64,000 nucleotides of DNA, taken from assembly GCA_964016875.1 (NCBI GenBank), contig OZ024724.1:41593820-41657819 (forward strand), given 5' to 3'. Source of the DNA: Fallopia convolvulus (Eukaryota > Streptophyta > Magnoliopsida > Caryophyllales > Polygonaceae). Positions 34,025-45,192 of the stretch are shown here, in pieces. The stretch's first letter is position 1. Each line of letters begins with the position of its first letter. The notes beneath the pieces are model-generated. The model worked only from the letters and a program-made list of their open reading frames with translations. It did no database searches and was not told where the DNA came from. Both the position numbers and the translations under genes were made by a program.

Positions 34025-34492
34025 AGAATTTAGAGCACTTAAAATATCCACAATAGATTAAGTAGAATGTATCAGGGCATATAGTTCCCCGACATTTTAA
34101 AGTGTCGGGAATTACACGAGTTTTGGGCGACAAAAATTTTTACGACGCTTTTTAGCGTCAAAGGTCTCCTTAGAAAATGGCGGCAAATAAATTTTACGAC
34201 GCTTTTATGTGTCCAAATATTAAATGAAATGGCGGCAAACTAAATTCCCGACACTTTTAAGCGTCACAAGCGTCCTAAGAAAATGCGGGAAAAATGAAGG
34301 TGAAAGCGTCGAAGTTTTATAATCCGACAATAAAAAGCGTAGCTATTACCGACATAAAAAAGTGTCGGGCATTGGTGACACCGTAAATTTCGACGCTTTT
34401 CTAAAGCGTCGAAAGACAAATTATCGACACTTTTCTGCGTCGAAAATGGCTTGAAAAAGCGTCTTAAAATAACGCGTTTTCTAGTAGTGACG

Positions 34493-34956
34493 TTTTAATT
34501 ATGAGTTGCAACCTTTATTTTTTTAGAAAAAATTGAAAGAACTAATGTAAGAAAAATATTATTTTTACTTAAGGGCTGCCAAAAGTACGGTTAAACACTT
34601 TTTTATAACTAATTAATGTAGTACACAGTTACGAACTCTAGCTTGTTGCATGAATGCTCTCTTTTCACAAAGCATGCATGATGCATATAGCTATGTAACA
34701 TTCCACCCTACAATCCAATAATTAAATTAATAGTTTGTGCTTGTAAGTTGTAACGTATCTATCTATATATCGAGCATGTATCATCACTTTTAATTATGTT
34801 TTTTTAAGGATGTGAAAAGCTCTCTCCCATGCCAATTGCCAAAGCCAACCCCATTTTTGTACCATGGTTCATAAGTTTTCAATGGGTTGTACCGTGCATG
34901 TATGACGCAATATAACATGCTAATTATACCAAAAAAAAATAATCTCAATGCCAGAT
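34493..34956. other. intergenic, nothing recognised
   Basis: AT-rich sequence between the CACTA element and the SINE. Confidence 0.45.
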
Positions 34957-34975
34957 TATTTAATTAATTAACCTT

Positions 34976-35176
34976 TTTTGGGTGGGCTGGGCCCTCGCCC
35001 AGTTCGACACTTTGTGCCTACGTCTGGACCGGAGTGTGGTTGGACCCCGTAAGGGGTGTTGCTCCTCCCAAGCCTCTCTGCTGCATCCACACCGCCAGAG
35101 AGTCTCGAACTCGAGACCTCTGGACAAATGCTTAAGCGACCTAGCGCCAATTACCACTAGACCAAGAGGTACTTGG
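34976..35176 (-). mobile_element. tRNA-derived SINE with 19-bp target duplication
   Basis: Read on the - strand, a Pol III box A (TGGTCTAGTGG, complement at 35154-35164) and a box B (GAGTTCGAGAC, complement at 35102-35112) lie near the 5' end. A GC-rich body of about 130 bp ends in CCCAAAA. The 201-bp insert is bracketed by the exact duplication TATTTAATTAATTAACCTT (34957-34975 and 35177-35195). It encodes nothing; the short ORFs here are chance. It would have been moved by a LINE reverse transcriptase. Confidence 0.9.
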
Positions 35177-35195
35177 TATTTAATTAATTAACCTT

Positions 35196-35599
35196 ACGTA
35201 TGCATATATGATGAAAAACCAATTTAGCCAGTATATATATTGATACGGACGATTACATCAACACCTTCGAATTATAATAAATATAAGTGTCATCTCTCCT
35301 TTGATCAAAATAAAATAAAATAAAATAATACGAGTACACAAAGTATAATTTTACTGCAATTTATATTTTATTGGGCATGCACTGTTATGAAACCTCTAGT
35401 AAATAAGTTATATCCAAATTTAAATTTCTATAAAGAGCATAATATAACAATTTTTGTTCAAAAAAACCTTCAAATGTCTAACTTAATTTGTTAGTTGGTG
35501 ATCATATTGTTGCATAAGTCGCTCAATCGAGCTCATCCTCTGTTTAGCCTGCTATCTCAATGCCAAGACTTCATCAGCAGACACTGAATTATCCAATTT
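35196..35599. other. intergenic, nothing recognised
   Basis: AT-rich. 35459-35492 resembles 35786-35820, a possible old target duplication of the LINE fragment that follows. Confidence 0.4.
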
Positions 35600-35787
35600 C
35601 GACACATTTATTTTGAGGCCAACCCCGTGGCGGACGGGCTTGCGTCTTTTGGTTTTTCTTTTCCGTTAGGCTTTTATTGTTTAACCGATCCTCCAGATCA
35701 GGTTCTTTCTTTATTGTTGGACGACTTTAGGGATTTAGCTACACCCCGTTTAGTTCCTAGTTAGCCAATACATCTCTTTTTGAGAGA
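35600..35787 (+). mobile_element. 5'-truncated LINE (L1 type), 3' end of ORF2
   Basis: The frame reads EANPVADGLASFGFSF ... LLLDDFRDLATPRLVPS and stops at 35762-35764. This matches the tail of the RNase H region of the LINE at 47-54 kb (EANCVADYLANLAFSF ... AIPRLLST). Only the last fifty-odd codons and a short 3' UTR ending in an A-rich run remain, the usual result of incomplete reverse transcription. Confidence 0.75.
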
Positions 35788-35789
35788 AA

Positions 35790-36693
35790 AAATCTTCTGA
35801 TGTCCAACTTAATTTGTTTATATTTGCAAATTTTTTTAATAAATTAATGAAGATGGCCCTCCTGTAAGTTTATATGCCAAAACAGTCTACAAAAATACTG
35901 TGACGTACATTGAAAATCCCTTCCACACCGACATTAATTGTTTTGTCTATTGAATAAGACGATAAAAATGATACCCATTATTATTCTAAGGTCATATCCC
36001 TCGTCCTCATGAGGCGACAAAATTTTTGATATTACTGTATTTCTTTAGTCCATCAAAACGTAAAGCGGCTGCAACATGCATGCTTGAAGAATGACTGACA
36101 TAATTTCATTAATTTGTACTCGTACTAAAAAAATTAATTGCTACAAATAGACAGAAAATTAGCATCATTATTTGAAGTTGAACCGTGTATTTTGAAACTT
36201 CCCTGAATTAGTCACCCGCCAATTTTACTGCACGTTCTTAGTACTTCCACAGGTAAAAAATTTTGACCTATTTAATTACCTTTCCTAAACCGTACTTAAT
36301 TTCTAGAAGTCTCATTCTACCCAAAAAAAAAAGTCACAATATGAACGTAACAACTTATCCTTGTTAAGAAAACATGATAATCCTGACCAAAAAAAAAAGA
36401 AGAAAACATGTCAATGTTGAAAATCTGGTACACTTATCTAGAAGCGGATATTCTGTAGAGAACTACGGAAAGAAAAATATTCTATTTGAAATTTGTGTGA
36501 TGTGGTCCGAAGAAATCTAAGAATGTATAACTATATATTAAAGTTGCCTTTTCGAGTTATCAGAACGATTTTGGCCACACCTCATTCATATTTTTAAAAT
36601 TAATTTTTATTTCTAATATTTTAACTTTTTCCTATAAAATTATTCTTTAATTTTTTAAATCTATCTTTAACATCAAATAAATATCTATTTTGT
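35790..36693. other. intergenic, nothing recognised
   Basis: AT-rich. No supported gene or repeat boundary. Confidence 0.45.
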
Positions 36694-36701
36694 ATAACAA
36701 T

Positions 36702-36878
36702 CAATGTTCTAAAAAATGCTAGGCGGACGTTGGGCGGAGAGGGACCGCCTAGCGCCTAGACGGCCTGAACAGTGGTCTGGGCGGTCCTAGACGGGTGCCT
36801 AGGCGGTTAGGCGGGCTAGGACCTTACAGCGCCTAAGCGGGGCCTAGACGGGGCCTAGAAGGGATTTTTAGAACAGTG
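36702..36878. mobile_element. GC-rich hAT-type MITE
   Basis: 177 bp with terminal inverted repeats CAATGTTCTAAAAA / CACTGTTCTAAAAA and an 8-bp target duplication ATAACAAT (36694-36701 and 36879-36886), the hAT size. The inside is unusually GC-rich and built of repeated CCTAGGCGG / GGCCTAGACGG motifs that can fold back on each other. It has no coding capacity. Confidence 0.88.
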
Positions 36879-36886
36879 ATAACAAT

Positions 36887-38042
36887 ATCCTTTGAAAACT
36901 TCCTTATACAAGTATTCACGGATAAAGATAAAATATTTTATAATAAATATAAATCTTTTAGCATATATTTTTTGATGAGTTTATTTATAGATATATAGTG
37001 AATTTTTATAGATAAATATTTATAATTTTTAAAACTATAAAAATAGATAATAAAATATTTAATAGATATATTGAAATGTTTGATAATCTGTAAATTTACG
37101 TAGACGAAAAGTAATAAAATATGGAGAATATAATATTTGATTAAAAAAGTATACATTATATAAGCAACAAATTACGTATATTAAAGTTTTAATTATGTTT
37201 TTTATTTATTCATTAATATCATATTCATAGTGTCTATAAAATATCGAATCGTTATTATAATCGTGTCACAAACTTATAGATTTATACAGAATTTTTATTC
37301 CAATGGTCAGTACGGCCGTGGTACCACCGCCCTATACAACCACGTTATTTAACTTAACTGATTACTTTATTCATTCCTATATTTTTTACTTTAAATTATA
37401 TAGGAAGAAAATAAAGTATATATTGGTCTAAATAATATGCGGATTGAAGAGGGTCAAACCAATTAAAATATATCTTCTACAAACTACATGTCAAATCTAG
37501 AATATGGATAGAGTACATATGTGACAATTCGGGTTGATTCATCTCGTTAGGTTAGTCCCGATTTTGTACTAGTTTACACACCTCTTCACCTTACTTTCGT
37601 GACTTGATTAGAACTTATGAGGATTGATTAGATGCTTTTGAATTTTGAAGAACAACAACAGATTGAATGCAAAATAATCAACTAGATTCAAATTCAAGCA
37701 AAGACTATAAAGATGTGCGTTTGAGTTGAAATCGAGACGCGTCTTAGCCAAAAAACTTTCAATTAAATTAAACTTAACCTAAAATAGAGGCTAACAAGTG
37801 TTTATAAGAATAAACAAAAGGCTAAACTAGGTTAGATACTAAACAAACAAAGTCATGACCCAAATACCGTCTCTCGGCAAAAAACGCACAACCCAAGAAG
37901 CAAACTGAGGGCAAGCGCACGATCTTGCACTAGGAAGGCACAACCTCCAACAACAATGCACGACATCTATCTTTTGCCTTCCACTGCCAACCCTAGTGCT
38001 CTTTCCGCCCATTTCTCTGCCGACTCATCCTAGCATTAGAAG
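36887..38042. other. intergenic, very AT-rich
   Basis: 36890-37260 is an AT desert. The remainder has no gene I can support. Short ORFs are AT-rich chance frames. Confidence 0.45.
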
Positions 38043-41000
38043 TTGGGCATCTAACATCACCTATTTTAAAATTTATGCAAGACACTTTTCAATTTCCTAG
38101 TTCTAGTTCTAAATTTGATTACTGTTCTTCTTGTTCAATGAATGAAAGTCATAAGTCGCCTTTTGGCGTGTCTTCTATTTCCTCCAACTATCCTTTAGAA
38201 ATTATCTTTTCTGATGTATGGATGTCACCGATTATCTCGTTTGAAGGATATCGTTATTATCCCATATTTGTTGATCACTTTACCAAATACATATGGCTTT
38301 ATCCTCTCAAACAAAAATCTGACACTAAATCCATCTTCATTAAGTTCAAAGCGCTTGTAGAAATTTTTTCAAACCAAAATAAAAATCCTTTACTCGGACA
38401 ATGGTGGTGAATATGTTGCACTCAAGCCCTTCCTCGCCACAATTGGCATATCCCATCTCACCACTCCTCCACACACACCACAACACAATGGGTATTCTGA
38501 GCATCGTCATCGGCATATCATCGAGACCGACGTTGCTCCTATGACGCACTCTGGTCTACCTGCCACTCTGTGGACGTTTTCTATCCAAACAGTCGTCTAC
38601 CTCATTAATAGGAGGCCTACTCCCACTCTCCAAAATTTGTCTCCCTTTCTCAAACTTTTCCAACCACAACCCAATTATCAAAATTTAAAAAGTTTTGGTT
38701 ATTTATGCTTTCCTTGGTTAAAACCCTACACTGCCAACAAATTTGACTCTAAATCATTACCTTAAATTTTTGTGGGATACTCCTTAACCCAAAGTGCTTA
38801 CCTTTGCCTAGACCCCGCCACGGTGCCACCTATATAATCTACCCTTCCCACCATGTCACCTTCGTGGAACATGTGTTTCCCTTTCTCCACCACTCGCCAC
38901 CAATCTTGGGCTCCCCATATAAGCCACCCCGTCCTCTTGGACCTCGTTCCAAGTACCGGTCCTCCCTAAACTGGAACTTGTCCCAAACTAACTCAACATC
39001 CCTAACGAACCCGCTTCTCCCTCTCCGCCGCAAACTCCAAACCTTAATTCACCAACCAGAACCTTACTTTCTTCCCAAGATAATTCTCCTCCTACTTTCA
39101 TGTCTCTCTCCTCCCATGCACCTACATCAACCGATGTGCCCTTTTCACACTCCTACCTCGAACCCTCCTCTATAACTATCACTTCAGACCTTAACCCGAC
39201 TTTATCCCAACCTCACTGTATCACCACCCGATCAGTTAACAACATCCATAAACATGTCCAATGCCTCAACCTACATATCACGCTCCTCGTTCCCAAAGAA
39301 CCACAAAATATAACCTAAGCTCTCAAGGACCCGAACCGACGTCGAGCCATGGAAGTGGAATTCTCGGCCTTGCTCTCAAATGAAACATGGAACCTTATAC
39401 CTCCTGACCAAGAAACCAACATTGTTGGCTGCAAATGGGTGTTTCAGCTTAAATATAAATCTGATGGCACTTTGAAGAATACAAGGCCCGTCTAGTCGCT
39501 AAAGGCTTTCACCAACGACATGGATGTGACTACACGAAGACCTTTAGTCTCATTATCAAGCCCGTCATGGTTCGGTTAGTCCTCACCTTTGTCGTTAGTT
39601 TTGGTTGGTCCATGCGTCAGCTCGATGTTAACAACGCATTCCTCCAAGGATCACTAAATGAGGATGTTTTCATGGAACAACATCCTGGCTTCATTGACAA
39701 GCGGTTTCCTAGCCATATTTGCAAACTCAAGAAGGCCATCTATGGCCTCAAACAAGCTCCCCCGAGCATGGTACACGGAATTCAGACACTTTCTTATTTA
39801 TCTTGGCTTTGTGAACTTGGTGTCTGACTCGTCTTTGTTCATCTATCGAGATCGCTATATTACACTCTTCTTGCTCGTGTATGTGAATGACATTATCCTC
39901 ACGGGTAACTCCACCTCATCGATGCAATGGTTAGTCAATTAACTTGCAGCTTAGTTCTCGCTGAAGGATCTTGAGAGTCTATCCTATTTTCTAGGCGTCG
40001 AGGTGCATTCTCATCCCCAATGCCTCTTCCTCAATCAACGTAAATACTAAATGCATTGTTGATATTCTCCAACGAGACCACATAGCCGATTGCAGTGCCA
40101 TTTCCACACCTACGTGCTCCACCACTTCGCTTCGACGTGGGTCGGGTACTCCTATTAAGAACCAAACATACTATCATATGATTGTGGGGAATCTTTAATA
40201 CCTAGGGGTGGGCACGGTTGGTTAACCAGAGTTTCTGTCAACCAAACATCAGTTAATCTATACTTCGGTTATTAAATTTCAATAATCATAATAGTATCTT
40301 TAGTTGTTGGTTAACCGTTATCGGTAAACTGTGAAAATCGGTACGATTCATCGGTTAGCCGACTTCTAAAATAACTTTTTTAAACAAAAATCATATTTTA
40401 ATATAAAAATTACCTTATTTTCCAATAAAATAAAATTTAAATTTAAATTAAATGCAATAACATTATACATCTACTTCATGAAATGCATTACTCTTATGAC
40501 TTGTACATGAAAAGCTTTTACTTAGGCCATTGGGAGAAGCTGGTACTAAGCAAGATAAACATCTATTTAATTAAAAGAATAATTAACACTTGTATTTTTA
40601 TATTAATTAGCGCGACGTTATATCACATACGAAGTTTGTATTCATTGTATTTTTTAACCAAAAAAATGTGTTCATTGTATTGTACAAGTCATATACGATA
40701 GGGTGTGGTGTACATGTGCGCGTTAAATGACAAACAAAGAGGCCAAAAATTGCTCTTTCCCCGGGAAAATATACCCAATACTTTACAAATAATCGTGTAA
40801 ATTATTGAGAAGTTTTAATCGTATATTTGTTGCTTTTTTATTTATTAAAATACATCTATTTTTATCTAGAACAAATAAGATATATAGTTCCTCTTTCTAA
40901 AAATATATAATATATAATAATAATAGTATGGGTTTATTAATATTAATAGCCGTATTCGTACCGATAAATCGGTAAAAGTATCTATTAGTCAAACGTAACT

Positions 41001-41744
41001 GAATAATGTTTTTCGGTTACGATTAACCGGAAAAAGTAATCGGTTTTTCGGTTTAATTTTTCGGTTACGATTTTTTTCCCATCCCTATTAATACCTATCT
41101 CTTACAAGACTTAACATTAGTTTTGCGGTGAACAAGTTGTCTAAATTCATGCAAAATCCCACAACCGATCACTGGAGCGCAGTCAAACTCCTTTTTAGGT
41201 AATTGAAATGGCACTTTTAGTTATGGTATTCTCTTACATGTTGCCAACCCTCCTAATCTCCTTGTCTTCTCGGATGCGGACTGGGCTGGAGATTAGGATG
41301 ACTATATATATTTCTACATCTGGATATTGTGTGTTTTTTGGGCGTACTTCCATCTCTTGGAGCTCAAGAAAACAGAAGACGGTTGCACGATCTTCCACTG
41401 AGGCGGAATACCGATTGTTAGCTAATTGGAGTTGTGAGCTACTTTGGGTTATGTCGTTATTCTCCGAGCTTAGTATACGTATTTTTCATCAGCCTATTGT
41501 TTATTGTGATAATGTGGGTGCCAAGCAACTTAGTAATAATCTCATTTTTCTCGAATGAAACATATATTTCCTTGGCTTTTCATTTCGTTCAAAAACATGT
41601 TCAAAAAGGGTCTTTTCGGGTCTCCTATGTCTCTAGACGTGATCAAGTTGCGGATGTCTTGACCAAGCCTTTATCGCGTGCTCAGTTTCAAATTCTCGAC
41701 TCCAAGCTTGGCATGTTTGGTCCACCGTCCAACTTGCGGGGGCA
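38043..41744 (+). pseudogene. decayed copia pol (integrase, RT, RNase H)
   Basis: The 5' part of the element is missing. Seen in order are the GAG-pre-integrase (LKFMQDTFQFP, CSSCSMNESHKS), the integrase core (IFSDVWMSP ... VDHFTKYIWLYPLKQK), later integrase (PATLWTFSIQTVVYLINRRPT), RT (GCKWVFQLKYKSDGTLK, QLDVNNAFLQGSLNEDVFMEQ, YGLKQAP, LVYVNDIILTGN) and RNase H (SRRDQVADVLTKPLSRAQF). The RT catalytic box reads YVND where YVDD is expected. Many frameshifts and stops are present. A hAT insertion splits it at 40203-41087. A polypurine tract TTGCGGGGGCA precedes the 3' LTR start at 41745. Confidence 0.88.
40203..41087. mobile_element. non-autonomous hAT element in the copia pol
   Basis: 885 bp with short imperfect ends TAGGGGTGGG / TAGGGATGGG and an exact 8-bp target duplication TTAATACC (40195-40202 and 41088-41095). 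Both subterminal regions are rich in GGTTAACCG / CGGTTACGATT / TTCGGTT motifs, candidate transposase binding sites. No transposase frame is visible. Confidence 0.88.
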
Positions 41745-42165
41745 TGTTATAGATATTATTTAGAAGATTATATCTTTTGATTAAGTTAAGAATATATATT
41801 GTTTCCTTATATTTGTAGTGAGTTTGGTTCAAATGAAACAAACTCTTATCTTAAAACGTGAAACGAATGCACTTTTCCTAGTTATTACTACATTTTTCAT
41901 ATAAAAGTGCATTGTAAAATACAAAAAGTGCAATCCGAAAAAGTGACTACAAAAAGCACGAAAAGTGCACTGTAAAGTACAAAAGTGCAAATCCGAAAAA
42001 GTGCACTCTGAAATAGAAAAAGTGCACTGCGAACTAAAAAAAGTGCTTTCGTTTCAGGATAAAAATTCGTTTCAGGATAAGAGTTTATTTCATTTAAACC
42101 AAACTCTATCTGTAAAATATGATTGTATTTAGGAAACACTAGATATGGTTACTTATTTAGAGCCC
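41745..42165 (+). repeat. 3' LTR of the decayed copia, split by a MITE
   Basis: Starts TGTTATAGATATT directly after the polypurine tract and resumes after the MITE at 42107. The outer end is unclear because another copia fragment begins by 42196. Confidence 0.55.
41820..42106. mobile_element. long-TIR MITE with GTGCACTTTT repeats
   Basis: 287 bp. The first and last 45 or so bases are inverted copies beginning GAGTTTGGTT(C/T)AAATGAAA and continuing through AACTCTTATC and TGAAACGAA. The middle has five or more AAAAAGTGCA units. A degenerate flanking pair (TATTTGTAGT / TATCTGTAAA) may be the target duplication. Long TIRs suggest a Mutator-type origin, but this is not certain. Confidence 0.75.
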
Positions 42166-42195
42166 AAGCTTCTCTTGTACTCTCTATTTAGAGCC

Positions 42196-42620
42196 CATCC
42201 ACCTGAACCTCTTAATCAAGTCCCACCAACAGCTTATCATACTCAATCTTAGTCATCCAAGACGGACTCCGCATGGTATTTTGATTCTGCGGCTACCGAC
42301 CATATTACAAGTGACCTCAATAAGGCGTCTCTTGAATCAGATTATTCTGGCAATGATCAAATCTCCTTAGGCAACGGTATCATTTTACCTATAACTCATA
42401 TTGGTCATTCTTCCCTTTCGTCTTTTGATACTCCTATTCGTTTATCAAATGTCCTACTTGTACACAACATGGCCAGAAATTTAATTCGTATTCATAAACT
42501 TACTAAAGATAATAATTTGTTTGTTGAATTTCATTCAAATTTTTGTATGGTTAAGGACAAGCAGGGGCGGGTACTTCTCAAAGGAATTGTTAGCAATTGA
42601 CTTTATTGTCTTCCCTGGCT
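42196..42620 (+). pseudogene. copia gag-protease fragment related to the left-edge element
   Basis: The frame matches the gag/protease border of the element at 1-2256 codon by codon (LNQVPPTAYH, WYFDSAATDHIT, LGNGIILPITHIGHSSL, LTKDNNLFVEFH). It carries a TAG near 42250 and a TGA at 42598-42600. It starts and ends abruptly, with no LTR. The protease motif again has Ala after Asp-Ser. Confidence 0.85.
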
Positions 42621-42681
42621 ACCCCAGACGGATTGAAAGTGGCTATGGTCGGCAAAAAGTTGTCGCTCCATAAGGAATATT

Positions 42682-43600
42682 CTACATGTACTGTAGGTAT
42701 TTGAGTTTTGACAGCTGACCAAGAACCTCCATAAGGTCAACAACTTCTCCAATTCTACTACTATATAAACCTAAGGTCACAAGGTTAGGAGGAAATTTGA
42801 TACTAACTCCTAGTGGGCAACGTAAACCTAAGGCATGTAATGATGTGCAATCCCTTAATTTCACGAGGTCAAATTTGAAAGCCACACTGTCTGTCACGTT
42901 CATCTCATCAATAAAATCAAATACCTTCAATGTACCAAGACTATCATCCAAGGTATTGGGATATTGATAAATTGCTTCTACCCCTTCCATTGTCCGTATA
43001 TCATTTATTTGAAGGTTTTGTAAGGTGGGGGTTAACATAGGTAGCTCTGTTGCCATCTATGTGCATGCACCGCATTTCAATGTGTGCATCTTCTTTTGTG
43101 CTCCATTTAATCCTAATCTTTTGTTGAAGTTGCTCTTGGACCCCCACACTTTAGCACATGAAGTAAATCAACTACTCTTTGATTCTCCATCTTTAATACA
43201 AGATCATTGGGTGCTTCCACTTGTTCAACAAAATTAGTGCACTCTAGGTACAAGAGGTTACACAACTCTCTTTTTGACTTTGGAAGCTCACCAATTTCAA
43301 TATCCTAAAGGCACATGTATGCGAGGTTTATGAGATTCCCTATTTGCTTGGGCAAAGCACCATTTGGAGGACAGGTGATGATCAAAACTCTCAACAGTTT
43401 AAACTTGTCAGGGATTGACTCCAACTCCCCTCTTAAAGGCAAACCACCATTTTCTTTTCTTGAAAGGAAACAGGAGGAATCGGATGCTTTGCTTAGTTGC
43501 TTTCGATATAAAAAGAAGCACTTGCTACTTTGAACGTATTGGTATCTGTGAGCTTGAAGTTGTCACATGGTAAAATTCACCATTTGGGGATTGATTGCAG
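42682..43600 (-). pseudogene. NLR resistance-gene fragment (leucine-rich repeats)
   Basis: On the - strand the upstream part reads IPDKFKLLRVLIITCPPNG then ALPKQIGNLINLAYM, the typical start of the LRR region of a CC-type NBS-LRR. The part at 43056-42682 continues with repeats such as LPMLTPTLQNLQI, LVKLRDCTSLHALGL, FPPNLVTLGLYSS and LGQLSKLKYLQYM. Stops and shifts separate the blocks, and the NB-ARC domain is absent on this side. It is a relic of an intracellular immune receptor; no function is expected. Confidence 0.8.
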
Positions 43601-44065
43601 GAGTTTTATTTCAATATTTTGACGTACAAGAAAGGAGATGTGAATGGCTTTTAGGTTACGGATTGTGTTAAATAGAACTAATTTTTTTTATACAAAAAGC
43701 GTAACACTAAACTATTGAACTAGTAACTTTTAAACTTTTTTAAAATTGGCCTCATCATGGTAATTATTAAACAAAACTAATATTTCGATCAAATTAACAC
43801 GAATACAATTTCTTGTGAACTGTTTTTTTAAGGGGAAATTTCTTGTGAATTCGATACTTATTAAATGTTTAAAATTGAATTGATATTATGATTGTGAGTT
43901 ATTGCTTTCTCTTTTGAATTCTTTTTATACTTATTAGCATATTAGCATTATCAAAGCCAAATGTATTTTTTAGGCTTTTAGGTTGTCAGCCTTGGTTAGG
44001 TTAAGCTAACTCTAGTTAGTTTCTTATTGGGTACATACAGCCATTGGGTACATAATACATACAGC
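43601..44065. other. intergenic; short tandem repeat at the end
   Basis: AT-rich. Near 44022-44065 the unit ATTGGGTACATA...CATACAGCC occurs twice. No gene is seen. Confidence 0.45.
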
Positions 44066-45192
44066 CAGGGTGGAGCCAGGAATCCGTCCCAGTGGGGACT
44101 AAATATATAAAATATAAAAAATTTCTTCATTACCTTAAACAAACAATTAAAAAACATGAACAACAATCCATGACTTCTTCATTTCGTCCATCAACAATTA
44201 AACAGAAAGCCAGCAACAATTCAAAGTTAAATCTGAAAATATGAAATTAAACAGGAAATAGCAAATTAGCAAGCAATTAAACAAAAAGTCAGAAAGCAAT
44301 TAACTGCAAGTGATCAACAATTAAATCTGAAAAAATTCATGTCCCTTTCTTAAACTGAAAAATCCATCTTTTAAATTCGTCAAAAAAAATCTAAAATTAA
44401 ACTGATTGAGTTGCCCAGAAAAATCCATATCCCTTTAATCATTGTTTGATCTAGAGCATCTGATTATATATTTGCTTTAGGTTGATGCACAACTCCTGGT
44501 TCAATCTAAACATTTAAGGGTTTACCAAAAAAATGCCCATTAATCAAAAAATTGCTAAAAAACATCCGTAAACCATTTGCATTTTACAAGTAACATAGCA
44601 AAAAAGGGCTTCAATCTTAAATTGACCTTGCAATTTGCAAACAAAGGGGCGTGGAGGCACCAACTCCGCGTCAGCAAGTCAGCAACAGATAGATATCAGA
44701 GAAGAGAGCAGACGGAGGCGTCGTCGACAAGGAGTCAAGGACTAGAGGCGGCTTCGGCGAGTACTCGAGCCGTCCAGGCGAGTCAAACAGAGAGAAGAGA
44801 GGAGCGATACTGGAGAGAGAAGAGAGGTGCCATGACCTAGATCTAGATATAAAATTAACTGCCGTATCTTTAATTAATTTCTGTATCTTTAATACTCCCT
44901 CCGTTTTAAAATAGATGTTCTTAGACAAATTTGCACATATATTAAGGAAAAAAATTTCTTTCAAAATTACCCCTATTAAAAGGTACTTTATACCCCTAAA
45001 AGTTGTTTTGAAAAAAGTGTATATAATTAATGTGGTGTAATTATTAGGGGTATAAGTGGAAAAATTTATTATATGAACAACTATTGTGAAACAAGAAAAA
45101 TAGTGTATATGAACAACTATTGTGAAACGGAGGGAGTATATTTTTTTAAAATTCGAGTGGGGGCTACAGCCCCCCGGGCAGCTCCGCCACTC
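44066..45192. mobile_element. decayed hAT-like element (GTGGAGCC / GCTCCGCCAC ends)
   Basis: The left end CAGGGTGGAGCCAGG and the right end GGGCAGCTCCGCCACTC form an imperfect inverted pair of the same kind as the element at 54742-55357. GC-rich tracts (CAGTGGGG, CAGCCCCCCGGG) lie inside each end. I found no convincing target duplication. No coding region is supported. A Stowaway MITE sits inside. Confidence 0.55.
44895..45136. mobile_element. Stowaway-like MITE
   Basis: Terminal inverted repeats CTCCCTCCGTTT / AAACGGAGGGAG with TA target duplication (44893-44894, 45137-45138), the Tc1/mariner Stowaway signature. Length is 242 bp. Near the right end a segment of about 40 bp with TATGAACAACTATTGTGAAAC is repeated in tandem. 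Confidence 0.92.

Larger units (their letters stand above)
28532..34489 (+). mobile_element. CACTA (En/Spm) DNA transposon, internally deleted
   Basis: Ends are CACTACTAGAAA (28532) and the inverted TTTTCTAGTAGTG (34489), with a longer terminal inverted repeat extending over GCGTTATTTTAAGACGCTTT. The 3-bp target duplication ACG lies at 28529-28531 and 34490-34492. Length is 5958 bp. Both ends are filled with short CGACGCTTTT / AGTGTCGG subterminal motifs in both orientations, as expected for TNPA-type binding sites. Inside are an N-terminal TNPD-like fragment and a spliced TNPA-like gene. The transposase core that makes an element autonomous is missing. Confidence 0.93.

Noticed and set aside
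34960..35191. Three overlapping short ORFs on both strands
   Set aside because: They lie in the SINE and its flanks; box A, box B and the 19-bp duplication explain the GC-rich open frames.
36938..37156. 72-codon Ile/Tyr/Lys-rich frame
   Set aside because: It lies in an AT desert where long chance frames of this composition are expected; no domain or promoter.
44067..45192. 8-bp target duplication for the decayed hAT-like element
   Set aside because: The flanks CATACAGC and CACATCCA match at too few positions to support a duplication.
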